Of a stretch of DNA of 64,000 nucleotides, positions 1 through 7,545 are shown piece by piece. The notes beneath the pieces were generated by a model. The model did not search any database. It saw only the letters and a list, made by a program, of their open reading frames with translations, and was not told the origin of the DNA. The stretch is from JBJSXJ01 sp044235425 (GTDB lineage: Bacteria; Planctomycetota; Planctomycetia; Pirellulales; Pirellulaceae), in assembly GCA_044235425.1 (NCBI GenBank), contig JBIIHW010000026.1, positions 1 through 64,000 on the forward strand. Direction: 5' to 3'. Each line of letters begins with the position of its first letter. Position 1 is the first letter of the stretch. A program made the translations under genes and the position numbers.

Positions 1-356
1 CTGGAGCTTGAGCAGCGCCCTTAGCAGCAGCGGCAGGAGCCTGTTCGGCACCCTTGGCAGCAGCGGCAGCGGCAGGAGCCTGAGCAGCACCCTTGGCAGC
101 AGCGGCAGCGGCAGGAGCCTGAGCAGCACCCTTGGCAGCAGCGGCAGCGGCAGGAGCCTGAGCAGCGCCCTTAGCAGCAGCGGCAGGAGCCTGTTCGGCA
201 CCCTTGGCAGCAGCGGCAGCGGCAGGAGCCTGAGCAGCACCCTTGGCAGCAGCGGCAGGAGCCTGAGCGGCGCCCTTAGCAGCAGCGGCAGGAGCCTGAG
301 CAGCACCCTTGGCGGCGGCGGCAGGAGCCTGAGCGGCACCCTTCGCAGGAGCCTGA
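1..356. repeat. In-frame 33/39-bp tandem repeat coding the Ala/Pro/Lys tail
   Basis: Units of 39 bp (13 codons) and 33 bp (11 codons) alternate, differing by one Ala-Ala pair. All unit lengths are multiples of three, so copy-number change would alter tail length without breaking the frame. The array continues beyond the left edge. Confidence 0.85.
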
Positions 357-619
357 GCAACTGCCTTCACATCGTGATGGCCACCCGTGCAATCATTGCC
401 GCCATGGCAGCGATTGCGCAACGAGGTGCGGCCACTGCAACGGCTGTGGCAGCTTTCCTTGGCACCCGAGCAACGGCTGCGGCTCAGCAAGCCACCGCTG
501 CACTTGCCACCCGAGCAACCAGCAGCGGCACCGGCCAATGCTTGATTGTCAACGCCCACGAGGGCGATTCCGACGATCGCGAAGAAAGTCGCGATTCCCA
601 ACAGAACAACTCGATTCAT
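1..619 (-). CDS. Secreted Cys-rich protein with Ala/Pro/Lys repeat tail (3' end cut by window)
   Basis: Reading the minus strand, an ATG at 619 follows a strong ribosome binding site (GGAGG, 7 bases upstream). The first 30 or so residues form a signal peptide (MNRVVLLGIATFFAIVGIAL, then an Ala-rich cleavage region). About 60 residues follow with many cysteines in short CSGGKC and RCSG motifs. From about residue 90 to the window edge the protein is a long tandem repeat of A-A-K-G-A-A-Q-A-P with runs of Ala. The reading frame stays open to base 2, so the C-terminus lies outside the window. The repeats resemble H1-like lysine/alanine tails, but the signal peptide suggests export. The function is unknown. 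The plus-strand open frame over the same DNA is a shadow of the repeat. Confidence 0.75.
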   Translation of the reverse strand, partial: MNRVVLLGIATFFAIVGIALVGVDNQALAGAAAGCSGGKCSGGLLSRSRCSGAKESCHSRCSGRTSLRNRCHGGNDCTGGHHDVKAVAQAPAKGAAQAPAAAAKGAAQAPAAAAKGAAQAPAAAAKGAAQAPAAAAAAKGAEQAPAAAAKGAAQAPAAAAAAKGAAQAPAAAAAAKGAAQAPAAAAAAKGAEQAPAAAAKGAAQAP

Positions 620-1268
620 TCCAAATTCCTCCAAGTACAAACAGGTACCGTAAGCGAGATTACGTTCCCCATGGATCCCAGGCCGTCAACTTCGTCTCAA
701 TTCCAAACGGGACGGCACACCGCTTGGAGAACCATTTATTCCCTTCAGGACCCACTCACCACCTAGCCCAGGCTCTACCCTGTTGCAAATTTTGCCGGTT
801 AGGAAGACTACAAAGTCCACGAAGGATAGGACGCTAAATTAGGTGCCCTTCCGGGCATTGTCAAGAGTCGACGTTAATCTGCGCTGTTTGGGTTATCAAG
901 GGGTTTTAGCGAAGATTTGGCGACTGACCGCAAACTCTACCCCATTAATCCGGTTTAGCCAGTCAACTTTCGAGAATTTTTTTCTCACCCCTCAGCTCCG
1001 GTAGGCACAACCCTCCAACACAACGTGAAAGCTACGCACACAAGCAGTGCCCCCGCAGAGCTCGCAAAACGCGGCATCGCATCGATTCGCAGCCCGTGGC
1101 ACCACCGGGCCAAGAAGACAGATCGCACAGCCTCGCTGCAGAAGTCCTGCAATCCGCTAGGCGCGGCGGCTGACCGATCTCCATGGCTCCCCAACAGAAC
1201 GCCGGGAAACTCCCTCGTCCTCGCCATGAAGGAGTGCCGCCCGCAAAGAAAGTGCCTCGGGCGAGCGC
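620..1268. other. Intergenic stretch, no convincing gene
   Basis: About 650 bases between two minus-strand genes. Short open frames occur on both strands around 985-1318, but they overlap each other, lack a convincing ribosome binding site and contain no recognisable motif. The part near 620-950 should carry the promoter of the secreted repeat protein; I could not pick a clear -35/-10 pair. Confidence 0.5.
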
Positions 1269-2012
1269 TTAGCGACGAAGGCTCGGGCGTGTCGACTCGC
1301 CCGGGCCGCGGGCGGTGAGTGGATCGTCGGCTACCGTGCGCTGCGGCTCACCGCCAATTTCACGTTTGATACGCTGCACGTGCTCGGGATCTTCGAAATT
1401 CAGCCACAGCGGCTGTTCGGTAGGGGTGGTTTGAGTCGCCATGCCGGCGATGCGCCAGCCGTCGGCCTGTCGTCGCAGAATCCAAGTCACCGCGAATGAT
1501 TCGCGATTTTGGCTCTCCATCTCCGTCCAGGTACTGCCCACATAAGCCGCTTGAGGATCATCGGAGGGAATCTCCGCGTCGCCAATGGTGAATTTCATCG
1601 TCGGCGTGCCGGGGGGTTCCAGTGCCAACCCTTCCTTTTCGGTTTCTTGTCGAGCTTTACGCGTCAGTAACTGAGTCGCGGTGGCTTCATCCCCGGAGCG
1701 AGCCGCCTGCAAAAACAGGCGTACCACGGATTCAGGAGTCGCCGAAGCGGGTGGCAGGACGTGCGTCGAACCTTTTGATTCCGCCACAAAGGATGTTCCC
1801 TGTGCGGAATCGCTCGCCGAGTTCCGATGCGCGTCACCCGTCCCCGTGGTGCCGCGTGAGCCGACCGCCGCGCCGCGACTACCGGACTCCCGTTCCGCTG
1901 GGCTGGTTGAGGCCGATCGTCCACAGCCGATTACTGCCAGCAGCACCCAGGAGCCCACGACTGCCGCAGCTGTACGATTCCGCCAGATGAGTGTTAATTG
2001 CCGCGTGCTCAT
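1269..2012 (-). CDS. Putative lipoprotein with NTF2/SnoaL-like C-terminal region
   Basis: The ATG at 2012 is preferred over an upstream TTG because GGGAGG lies 8 bases before it. The 247-residue product begins with a charged segment, a hydrophobic stretch and a lipobox-like LLAVIGC, so it is probably lipid-anchored. A Ser/Thr/Gly-rich linker follows to about residue 85. The rest (ESVVRLFLQAARSGD, then alternating beta-like segments ending in W-R-I-A-G) has the pattern of small periplasmic domains that accumulate near W-R-I. This looks like an NTF2/SnoaL-type fold, but the assignment is by pattern only. No enzymatic residues are evident. The downstream end is rich in Arg and Pro. Confidence 0.7.
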   Translation of the reverse strand: MSTRQLTLIWRNRTAAAVVGSWVLLAVIGCGRSASTSPAERESGSRGAAVGSRGTTGTGDAHRNSASDSAQGTSFVAESKGSTHVLPPASATPESVVRLFLQAARSGDEATATQLLTRKARQETEKEGLALEPPGTPTMKFTIGDAEIPSDDPQAAYVGSTWTEMESQNRESFAVTWILRRQADGWRIAGMATQTTPTEQPLWLNFEDPEHVQRIKREIGGEPQRTVADDPLTARGPGESTRPSLRR

Positions 2013-2235
2013 CAAAAGATCCTCCCTGACCTATTCCCTGTCATCCTGCCTTGCTGTCATCCTGTCTTGCTGGCATCACAGCCTAGTGGCTGGGCCGATG
2101 CTCGCCGCCAGCCAGCAGCACAATCGCCCGTCGGCCAGAGTTGCCGACGACCAATGACACTCGCCGGTACCGCTGGGCGTGGCGGAGTGTGATGAAAATC
2201 AGCCTTGCAAGTCAAGGTGAATCACGTCGTCCGGA

Positions 2236-2943
2236 TCACTCTTCCGTACTTTTTTTAGTCTTCTTGAGGGACGACTGGTTCTGTTCCGCCAAGCGTGTTT
2301 CGACCAGGGTGCGCACGATTTCCGGAGCGGGAGGACTTCGATGCGGAAATCGCACCGTACCGACACTGCTATCAAAGTCAGCTAGCAGTTCCGCGCAGCT
2401 GCGCACCGTTCTGGCACTCATCAGATAAATCGCACAGTGCTGCGCTGTGGCACCGATCCCCAGCAGAAGTCGCCCCTGTAGTCGAAAGGCCGCAATCCCA
2501 TAACTCAGCGTTGCGGTCGCCTCGGGGACAACCGCCTCGATGGTGCGTCGCAGCGACTGGAGCGTGGGACGAGCCGCGGCGGGAACCGATTTCAGGTAGG
2601 CCGCAAATGAGTCTTGCTGCGAAATTTTATTGGGAGCTGCTTTTCCAGTGGCCGCTTTTCCAGCTGCTGGTTTACCAGCTGCTGTTTTACCAGCTGCTGG
2701 TTAACCAGCTGCTGGTTTACCAGCTGCTGGTTTAACCTTGGCCGATTTCGGTGCCGATTGACCAGCCGAAGCGGTGGTCGATTTCTTGGCCGACGCGGCA
2801 GTCGCCTTCGGAGTCGATGGCCTCGCGACCTTCGCAGCCGCCGACCGACGGGACGCAGCCGCCGACCGACGGGCCGCTGCCTGGAGCGTCTTTTTGCTCT
2901 TCACGGATTTCGTAGACTTCGTAGACTGCTCGCGTTTGCTCAT
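2236..2943 (-). pseudogene. H1-like / DUF1801 fusion interrupted by one in-frame TAA
   Basis: An ATG at 2943 opens a Lys/Ala/Ser-rich, histone H1-like region (MSKREQSTKSTKSVKSKKTL) that runs into 15-bp repeats coding K-P-A-A-G. At 2703-2701 one repeat has TAA where every other copy has AAA (Lys). In the same frame the repeats continue past this stop. They are followed by a complete DUF1801 domain: SFAAYLKSVP, LRRTIEAVVPEA, LSYGIAAFRL, HCAIYLMS and TVRFPHRSP are the family's landmarks. The frame ends normally at 2236. Without the stop the product would be 235 residues. DUF1801 proteins share a fold with YdhG and frataxin-like proteins; their biochemical role is poorly known. This is either a true nonsense mutation, a sequencing error or a read-through gene. 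Confidence 0.8.
2660..2734. repeat. 15-bp tandem repeat coding K-P-A-A-G, five copies
   Basis: Five copies at period 15 begin at 2660, 2675, 2690, 2705 and 2720. The copy covering 2701-2703 differs at plus-strand base 2703 (a for t), which makes TAA on the coding strand. A second variant reads K-T for K-P. Confidence 0.9.
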
Positions 2944-3105
2944 GTTTCTGGACTGCTGCTTGTGTTAAGGATCTGGCTGAATTGTGGGGTGAGATCAGTG
3001 GCTGGTGTTTTCAGAACGAAGGGTCGGCGTTAAGTTGGTGGCACACTGCGAACTGAGGCAGGTTGCTGATCGACTTTCGCCTGATATTGCGGAGAGGATT
3101 GAACC

Positions 3106-4482
3106 ATGACGGAGTATGATTTCGCACAGAATCCCGATGAGCGTCGACCGCCCACCGTGCCGACGGAACCGTTTCGCATCCGCTGGGCGGATCGAGTGAA
3201 TCGATTGCCGCCCTATTTGTTCGGCCGGATCAACGGGTTGCTTTATCAAAAGCGAAGAGCCGGGCTCGATGTGATCGACATGGGCATGGGTAATCCGTCC
3301 GACCCTCCGCAAGATATCGTCATCGACAAACTGGCCGAAGCAGCTCGTGACCCCGACAATCATGGCTACAGCAAGTCGAACGGAATTTTGAACTTGCGCC
3401 GGGAAGTTGCCGCCAAGTATCTCAAAAAATATGGCGTGCGACTGGATCCCGACAGCCAGGTCATCTCCTGCATCGGCTCGAAAGAGGGCTTCAGCCACCT
3501 CTGCTTGGCACTCATGGGACCGGGTGACAACGCGATCATCCCGGCACCCTATTTTCCGGTCCACATGTACGCCGTGGCCTTGGCCTCAGGCAACGCCATT
3601 GCGCTCGAAGTCGCGGATCAGGACAAGTTCCTGTCCAACATCGCTTACACCTGTCAGCATCTTTATCCCACGCCCAAGTTGTTGGTGATCAACTACCCAC
3701 ATAACCCCTCCACGGTGACAATTGAACCTGGGTTCTATGTGGAGGTGGTCAAGCTGGCACGACGTTACGGGTTCATGGTGATCAGCGATTTTGCGTATGC
3801 GGACGTGGCGTTTGACGGCTATCAGCCGCCCAGCTTCCTGTCCGCTCCCGGGGCCCTCGAAGTGGGCTGCGAGTTTACGACGATGAGTAAGGGTTACAAC
3901 ATGGCTGGCTGGCGAGTCGGTTTTTGTTGTGGCAATTCGGAGCTGGTCCGTGTTCTGGGCACGATCAAGGGCTACTACGACTACGGGTTGTTCCAAGCGA
4001 TTCAGATTGCGGCGATTATTGCGTTGCGAGAAACCGATGCCGCCGTGGAAGCTCAATCGCGCATCTACGAGGGCCGCCGCGATGTGCTCGTCGAAGGCCT
4101 TCGCCGACTCGGCTGGTCCATGGATACGCCCCGCGCGGGCATGTTTGTCTGGGCGAAGGTGCCTGAGCCTTGGGCCAGTCGCATGAGCACGATGGACTTT
4201 GCGATGATGCTCTTGGAGAAAGGCAACGTGGCTGTGAGTCCGGGAAGCGGGTTTGGTCCGGCTGGTGAGGGCTACCTGCGCATTTCGCTCGTGGAAAACG
4301 AAAACCGCTTGCGGCAGGCAGTGCGGCAAATCAAAGCCTGTCTGGATCAAGAAAATAAGCTCTGGGCGAGCCAAGAGGCGGGAACGGCGGCCAGCAATTT
4401 GGCCAGCGGTGCCGCCTCCGCACCGGTTATCGCGCCGACGGTCACTCCGGCGACCGGCATCGAACGACCGACAAATGCCTGA
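3106..4482 (+). CDS. PLP-dependent aminotransferase, AlaC-like (class I/II)
   Basis: A 458-residue fold-type I aminotransferase, probably cytoplasmic. The start is preceded by GGAGAGG. Visible landmarks are DMGMGNPSDPP near residue 60, INYPHNPS (substrate/cofactor Asn-Pro motif), SDFAYAD (Asp that binds the pyridine nitrogen) and TMSKGYNMAGWRVGF, where Lys262 should carry PLP. The S-K-x-Y-N-M-A-G-W-R signature and overall order match the AlaC/YfdZ branch (glutamate-pyruvate transaminase) and its relative LL-diaminopimelate aminotransferase. Sequence alone does not decide between the two. The last 40 residues (Ala/Thr/Pro-rich) are an extension beyond the usual family end. It stands alone on the plus strand. 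Confidence 0.88.
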   Translation: MTEYDFAQNPDERRPPTVPTEPFRIRWADRVNRLPPYLFGRINGLLYQKRRAGLDVIDMGMGNPSDPPQDIVIDKLAEAARDPDNHGYSKSNGILNLRREVAAKYLKKYGVRLDPDSQVISCIGSKEGFSHLCLALMGPGDNAIIPAPYFPVHMYAVALASGNAIALEVADQDKFLSNIAYTCQHLYPTPKLLVINYPHNPSTVTIEPGFYVEVVKLARRYGFMVISDFAYADVAFDGYQPPSFLSAPGALEVGCEFTTMSKGYNMAGWRVGFCCGNSELVRVLGTIKGYYDYGLFQAIQIAAIIALRETDAAVEAQSRIYEGRRDVLVEGLRRLGWSMDTPRAGMFVWAKVPEPWASRMSTMDFAMMLLEKGNVAVSPGSGFGPAGEGYLRISLVENENRLRQAVRQIKACLDQENKLWASQEAGTAASNLASGAASAPVIAPTVTPATGIERPTNA

Positions 4483-4621
4483 TTCAGCGGCGCCGGGCGA
4501 TGAGCTGGAGAATTCGCGGAAATTTTAGCGACTTCGAGATGACGACCGCCGCTCGCGGGGCTCAGCGCCCGTTGGCGGCCGATTCTTCGACTAAGGACGC
4601 GTCGTGCTCGCGGCGGATCGC

Positions 4622-4683
4622 ATCTTCGCGGCTCACCCGATTTTCGCCGCGCCGCCGATCTTCGCGGCTCACCCGATTTTCGC
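4622..4683. repeat. Direct repeat, 26-bp identical blocks at period 36
   Basis: The block beginning atcttcgcggctcacccgat occurs at 4622 and again at 4658, separated by GC-rich sequence. No function is apparent. Confidence 0.8.
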
Positions 4684-4855
4684 GGCGCCCCGTACCCGTA
4701 GAGGCGATGAGCGGCTAGGATGCTCACGTTTTCGAGACGGTGTGAATTTGCGACGTGAAAACTTGAGGTTGTGGGAATAAAAAACGGGAAAAAGTTGAGT
4801 TGTTGGTCGGGGCTTTGTCGCTGCCGACCTGTCAGCCGCGGCAGCTGGATTGCTC

Positions 4856-4895
4856 AAAAAAAGAAGGACTCTTGTTCGCCGAAACAAGAGTCCTT
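4856..4895 (-). terminator. Rho-independent terminator facing the minus strand, no known gene upstream
   Basis: A perfect 13-bp inverted repeat (AAGGACTCTTGTT / AACAAGAGTCCTT) around a 6-base loop is flanked at 4856-4862 by seven A on the plus strand. On the minus strand it reads as a stem-loop followed by CTTTTTTT, a textbook intrinsic terminator. The only annotated gene on the source side is carA, which runs the other way. Confidence 0.8.
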
Positions 4896-5071
4896 CCCGA
4901 GGGCTGTCTAAAAGCCAAAGCCGAAGCTGCAGCTCGCAGACCCCACAGCCGTTTTGAGGGTATCGGGTGCCAGACGCATCCGACTTGAACCGACCGTCGC
5001 ACTTCGCCTCGATCCTGAGACAAAAAGCTTTGCGATTTAGGCCACCGAGATCCGTAGGGAGAATCGTGTCG

Positions 5072-6205
5072 ATGACCGCGCGCACCGCCAAACTTGCCTT
5101 AGAAGATGGCTCCGTTTACTCCGGCCAGGCCTTCGGTGCCGATGGAGAAGTGGATGGCGAGGTGGTTTTTAATACCTCGATGACGGGTTACCAGGAAATA
5201 CTTACCGATCCCAGTTATCGCGGACAAATAGTCACGATGACCTATCCCGAGATTGGGAATTACGGAGTGGTGGATGAGGACATGGAGAGCGGGCGGCCGC
5301 AGCTGGCCGGCTTCATCGTTCGCGAGAACAGCCGCATCGCCAGTAATTTCCGCAGCCAGCAACGACTCGACGAATACCTCACTCGCCATCACATCGTGGC
5401 GATTGAAGGCGTCGATACGCGGGCCTTGGTGAGACGCATTCGCGACCGGGGAGCGATGAAAGGTATTCTCTCCACGGTCGATCTGGATGACGCTAGCCTG
5501 ATTGCGAAGGCGAAGGCCAGTCCGGGACTAGTCGGCCGCGACTTGGTCCGTGAAGTGGTTCCCACGAAGCCTCGCCACTGGGACGAGGGTCTTTCGAAGT
5601 GGAACCAAATTGGCAACCTCACCGAAAACCCCGTTCCTCCCCCGCCCCAGTTCCATATTGTGGCACTCGACTACGGTATGAAATGGAATATCGCTCGCCA
5701 CTTGCGATCACTGGGTGGTCGAGTGACGGTGCTGCCAGGTACCGCCTCTGCCGACGAGGTGCTCGCCCTCCAGCCCGATGGCATTTTCCTCTCCAATGGC
5801 CCCGGCGACCCCGAGCCGCTCGATTACGCCATTCGCACCATCCAAGCAGTACTCGGTAAAGCTCCCGTGTTCGGTATCTGCTTGGGACATCAGCTCCTGT
5901 CACTCGCCTGCGGAGCGCGTACGTTCAAACTGAAGTTCGGACATCGGGGTGCCAATCAGCCGGTGCTGAACCTGGACAGTGGTCGAGTGGAGATTACCGC
6001 TCAGAATCATGGTTTTGCAGTAGAAGAGTCGTCGCTGCCGGCCTGCCTGCGCATCACGCATCGTAATCTGAATGACAACACGATCGCTGGCGTGCAGCAT
6101 CAATCGGTGCCGGCCTTCAGCGTGCAGTATCACCCTGAGGCCTCCTCGGGCCCTCATGACAGCTCCTACCTGTTCCAGCAATTCGCACAGTTGATGCAGC
6201 GCTAG
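5072..6205 (+). CDS. carA: Carbamoyl-phosphate synthase small (glutaminase) subunit
   Basis: CarA supplies ammonia from glutamine to CarB for carbamoyl phosphate, used in pyrimidine and arginine synthesis. The ATG at 5072 gives 377 residues, the usual family length; the open frame extends upstream but without family sequence. The N-terminal CPSase small-chain domain shows LALEDGSVYSGQAFG, GEVVFNTSMTGYQEI and DPSYRGQIVTMTYPEIGNYG. The C-terminal class I glutamine amidotransferase domain has FLSNGPGDPEPL, FGICLGHQL with nucleophile Cys270, and QYHPEASSGPHD with the catalytic His and Glu. It is convergent with a PAP2 gene, and the two stop codons share the palindrome CTAG. pyrE of the same pathway lies just beyond. 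Confidence 0.96.
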   Translation: MTARTAKLALEDGSVYSGQAFGADGEVDGEVVFNTSMTGYQEILTDPSYRGQIVTMTYPEIGNYGVVDEDMESGRPQLAGFIVRENSRIASNFRSQQRLDEYLTRHHIVAIEGVDTRALVRRIRDRGAMKGILSTVDLDDASLIAKAKASPGLVGRDLVREVVPTKPRHWDEGLSKWNQIGNLTENPVPPPPQFHIVALDYGMKWNIARHLRSLGGRVTVLPGTASADEVLALQPDGIFLSNGPGDPEPLDYAIRTIQAVLGKAPVFGICLGHQLLSLACGARTFKLKFGHRGANQPVLNLDSGRVEITAQNHGFAVEESSLPACLRITHRNLNDNTIAGVQHQSVPAFSVQYHPEASSGPHDSSYLFQQFAQLMQR

Positions 6206-6897
6206 CCTGGCGATAATCGACTCTGCAGAGCGATCGCGATGGCGGTCCCCAGAGCGGCACCCAGTAGCGTGTCGCTGGGAAAGTGAGCGCCGACATCAAT
6301 GCGCTGCAGCATGGCGAGTGCGGCGAGGGTGGCAAACCACCAGCGGCCACGCGGATAGTGGTTCGCCAGCGTCGCTGCCAAGCCAGCCGCCACGGCCGAA
6401 TGGGCGGACGGGCACGACTGAAAAGAGCTGCGAAAATCACGGTTCGCAAAAAATTCGGACCAGAGCGGCCACAGCGTGATAAATGTGTCGCTCACCATGC
6501 CTTCCAAGTTTGCTGCCGAAGGGCGATAGCGGGCCACGACGACCCATTTGATGACGTCGGCGGTGAGGCCGGCACCGAGCGAGGCCGCGACCAGCCGCAG
6601 CCATTCCGTCCGACGCCGCTCATCCAGCACCAGCACGGTGATGAGAATCGCCGTGGCACCCAGTCCATGAGCGAAAACTTCGGCGAGCGCGAGTATTTTT
6701 CGCAGATCCCGCGGAACTCCGTTCGTCCCCAGCGTGGGGTGCGCTCGGCAGTAGCGAGCCACGGGCATGTCGATAAGCAGCGCCAAACCGGCGAGTGCCA
6801 CGAGCATGAGTGGCCAGCGATATCTTGCGACCAGCACCCGCAATTGGAGGATGGTTCGATCGAGCGTCATGAACAGGGGCCCGGAGAAACTTGCCAC
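6202..6897 (-). CDS. PAP2-family membrane phosphatase
   Basis: A 231-residue membrane protein with about five hydrophobic segments. It carries the three phosphatidic-acid-phosphatase motifs in order: KWVVVARYRP (K-x6-R-P), SCPSAHS (P-S-x-H) and RIDVGAHFPSD (R-x5-H-x3-D). These residues hydrolyse lipid phosphates or undecaprenyl pyrophosphate at the membrane surface in this family; the substrate here is unknown. The start is uncertain: GTG at 6897 or ATG at 6870, neither with a strong ribosome binding site. It lies 24 bases downstream of pyrE and may be co-transcribed with it. Its last four bases overlap the end of convergent carA. Confidence 0.85.
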   Translation of the reverse strand: MASFSGPLFMTLDRTILQLRVLVARYRWPLMLVALAGLALLIDMPVARYCRAHPTLGTNGVPRDLRKILALAEVFAHGLGATAILITVLVLDERRRTEWLRLVAASLGAGLTADVIKWVVVARYRPSAANLEGMVSDTFITLWPLWSEFFANRDFRSSFQSCPSAHSAVAAGLAATLANHYPRGRWWFATLAALAMLQRIDVGAHFPSDTLLGAALGTAIAIALQSRLSPG

Positions 6898-6921
6898 GCA
6901 CTCGGCGACGCGCCAGCCTGA

Positions 6922-7473
6922 CTACGCTTCGGGCTGAATACCAAGATCGCGGATGGTGAGTAGTGTACGCAGTTGGTAACCACGACTGGCAAACGCCTCA
7001 GCGCCCCCTTCCAGTCGGTCGATGATCGCAATCACGCCCTCCACCTTCAGCCCCGCCGCCTCTGCTTTTTCGATTGCCAGCAGTGAGCTGCCACCGGTGG
7101 TCACAACATCTTCCACGATGACCACTCGGTCGCCCGCTCGCACGGGCCCCTCGACATCGCGGCCTTTGCCGTGTGCCTTGGCCTCTTTACGCACGATGAA
7201 TCCGCGTAAGCGGCGACCGGTCCGACCGGCGACCGTGATCACAGCCCCCGTGATTGGGTCAGCACCGACGGCCATGCCACCGACCGCATCCGGCAGTTGC
7301 TCCCCCAGGAGTTCCAGAATGCCATCCGCAATCAGGTTCGCTCCCCGCGAATCCAGCGTGAGCTTACGACAATCCAAATAGAACTTGGCTTTCTTGCCGG
7401 AGGCGAGTGTGAAATCGCCATGCTCCAAGGCTGTTTCTTGAACCAGAGCGATCAAGGCTTGACGGTCGTACAT
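6922..7473 (-). CDS. pyrE: Orotate phosphoribosyltransferase
   Basis: PyrE transfers orotate onto PRPP to make OMP in pyrimidine synthesis. The 183-residue product has the expected landmarks: FTLASGKKAKFYLDCRKL near the N-terminus, GMAVGADPI, FIVRKEAKAHGKG (flexible catalytic loop) and the PRPP-binding motif VVIVEDVVTTGGS. The length is slightly shorter than enterobacterial PyrE and typical of the compact bacterial form. With carA nearby on the opposite strand this is a small pyrimidine locus interrupted by a PAP2 phosphatase. Confidence 0.95.
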   Translation of the reverse strand: MYDRQALIALVQETALEHGDFTLASGKKAKFYLDCRKLTLDSRGANLIADGILELLGEQLPDAVGGMAVGADPITGAVITVAGRTGRRLRGFIVRKEAKAHGKGRDVEGPVRAGDRVVIVEDVVTTGGSSLLAIEKAEAAGLKVEGVIAIIDRLEGGAEAFASRGYQLRTLLTIRDLGIQPEA

Positions 7474-7545
7474 GAAGTCCTCGTCCGTTCGCGCGACAGG
7501 GCACCTGTTTCGAGCGTCTCACGCAACTCGAACTCCACAGGTGGC

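Larger units (their letters stand above)
4483..5071. other. Intergenic region upstream of carA
   Basis: About 590 bases without a supported gene. It contains a 36-bp direct repeat (4622-4683) and a strong terminator hairpin oriented to the minus strand (4856-4895), listed separately. Open frames on both strands here are low-complexity shadows of the repeat. Confidence 0.5.

Noticed and set aside
8..766. Plus-strand 252-residue Ser/Gly/Leu repeat frame
   Set aside because: It is the shadow of the minus-strand secreted repeat gene, which has a strong ribosome binding site and a signal peptide.
985..1318. Overlapping open frames on both strands
   Set aside because: No family pattern, no ribosome binding site, and they exclude each other.
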